Assembly: GCA_003669255.1 (NCBI GenBank)
Contig: QWPO01000097.1
Coordinates: 1 to 5,645, forward strand
Source: Planctomycetota bacterium
Lineage (GTDB): Bacteria; Planctomycetota; Planctomycetia; Pirellulales; UBA1268
Length of the DNA: 5,645 bases
Direction: 5' to 3'
The notes below the pieces were generated by a model. The model was not told the origin of the DNA. It did not search any database and worked only from the letters and a program-made list of their open reading frames with translations. Position numbers and translations under genes: made by a program. This document shows, in pieces, positions 5,570-5,645 of this stretch; positions within the stretch are counted from its first letter, which is position 1; every line of letters starts with the position of its first letter.

Positions 5570-5615
5570 ACGCCGGCTCCCGGGCACGGGCAGCCCCTCG
5601 CTGCGAGCTCTCCCA

Positions 5616-5640
5616 GTAGCACAGGTTTTCAACCTGTGTG
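5616..5640 (+). repeat. Palindromic repeat, copy 6
   Basis: A GTAG head (5616-5619) is followed by CACAGGTT (5620-5627) and AACCTGTG (5631-5638) around TTC, with an outer G-T wobble. It has the copy-2 type stem (CACAGG) with the copy-3 type loop (TTC). It sits 19 nt right of the 5391-5597 element, about as far away as copy 5 on the other side. Confidence 0.85.
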
Positions 5641-5645
5641 TCTCC

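Larger units (their letters stand above)
5391..5597. repeat. Imperfectly palindromic noncoding element bracketed by palindromic repeats
   Basis: The ends are inverted repeats. GGGGCTGCCCATGCCC (5391-5406) matches the reverse complement of 5582-5597 at 15/16. Weaker pairing continues inward through GCCGG to GCCATG (5427-5432) against CATGGC (5550-5555). The middle holds two further hairpins. The short open frames in this 274-bp tail (5372-5645) lack a recognisable protein family or a convincing start, so I see no gene there. The left end recurs inverted at 580-620, which indicates a dispersed repeat, perhaps a MITE-like or REP/BIME-like element. No transposase is in the window and target-site duplications were not identified. 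Confidence 0.55.

Noticed and set aside
5267..5622. Short protein genes to the right of frr
   Set aside because: The frames are Arg/Gly/Ala/Pro-rich, overlap palindromic repeats, lack ribosome binding sites and resemble no family I know.

Overview
The window is GC-rich bacterial chromosome. It most likely comes from a planctomycete (Planctomycetota, possibly Pirellulales). That placement is inference from three things: an ABC-2 permease fused to a CPBP protease, a ribosome recycling factor with a slightly divergent C-terminus, and numerous small intergenic palindromes with an AGGTT..AACCT core. No rRNA or other definitive marker is present.

Layout, left to right. (1) Bases 1-411, plus strand: the 3' end of a YceH/DUF480 gene whose start lies outside the window. 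(2) Bases 412-627: a convergent intergenic region holding four copies of a short palindromic repeat and one inverted copy of a longer repeat segment. (3) Bases 628-5267, minus strand: one tightly packed gene string, read right to left. It runs frr (ribosome recycling factor), then a NatA-like ABC ATPase after a 28-nt gap, then an ABC-2 permease/CPBP protease fusion with a 4-nt GTGA overlap, then a glutamate-receptor-like ligand-gated channel with a 1-nt TGATG overlap. (4) Bases 5268-5343: the frr leader, with a ribosome binding site, a TATACT -10 candidate and inverted repeats. (5) Bases 5344-5645: no convincing gene. It holds two more palindromic repeats bracketing a roughly 207-bp imperfectly palindromic element, one end of which recurs in inverted orientation at 580-620.

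How the genes may work together. The ATPase and the ABC-2 half of the fusion should form an exporter of the NatAB type. The CPBP half carries all three metalloprotease motifs and is probably active in the membrane. The last gene combines a periplasmic two-lobed amino-acid-type binding domain with an M1-P-M2 ion pore, as in prokaryotic GluR0 channels, but the K+-type filter is replaced by a T-G-G-C-D-D sequence. The overlapping stops and starts suggest these three membrane-associated products are made in fixed proportion. An exporter, an intramembrane protease and a ligand-gated channel as one translationally coupled unit is the most interesting candidate system here. Its function is not deducible from the sequence alone.
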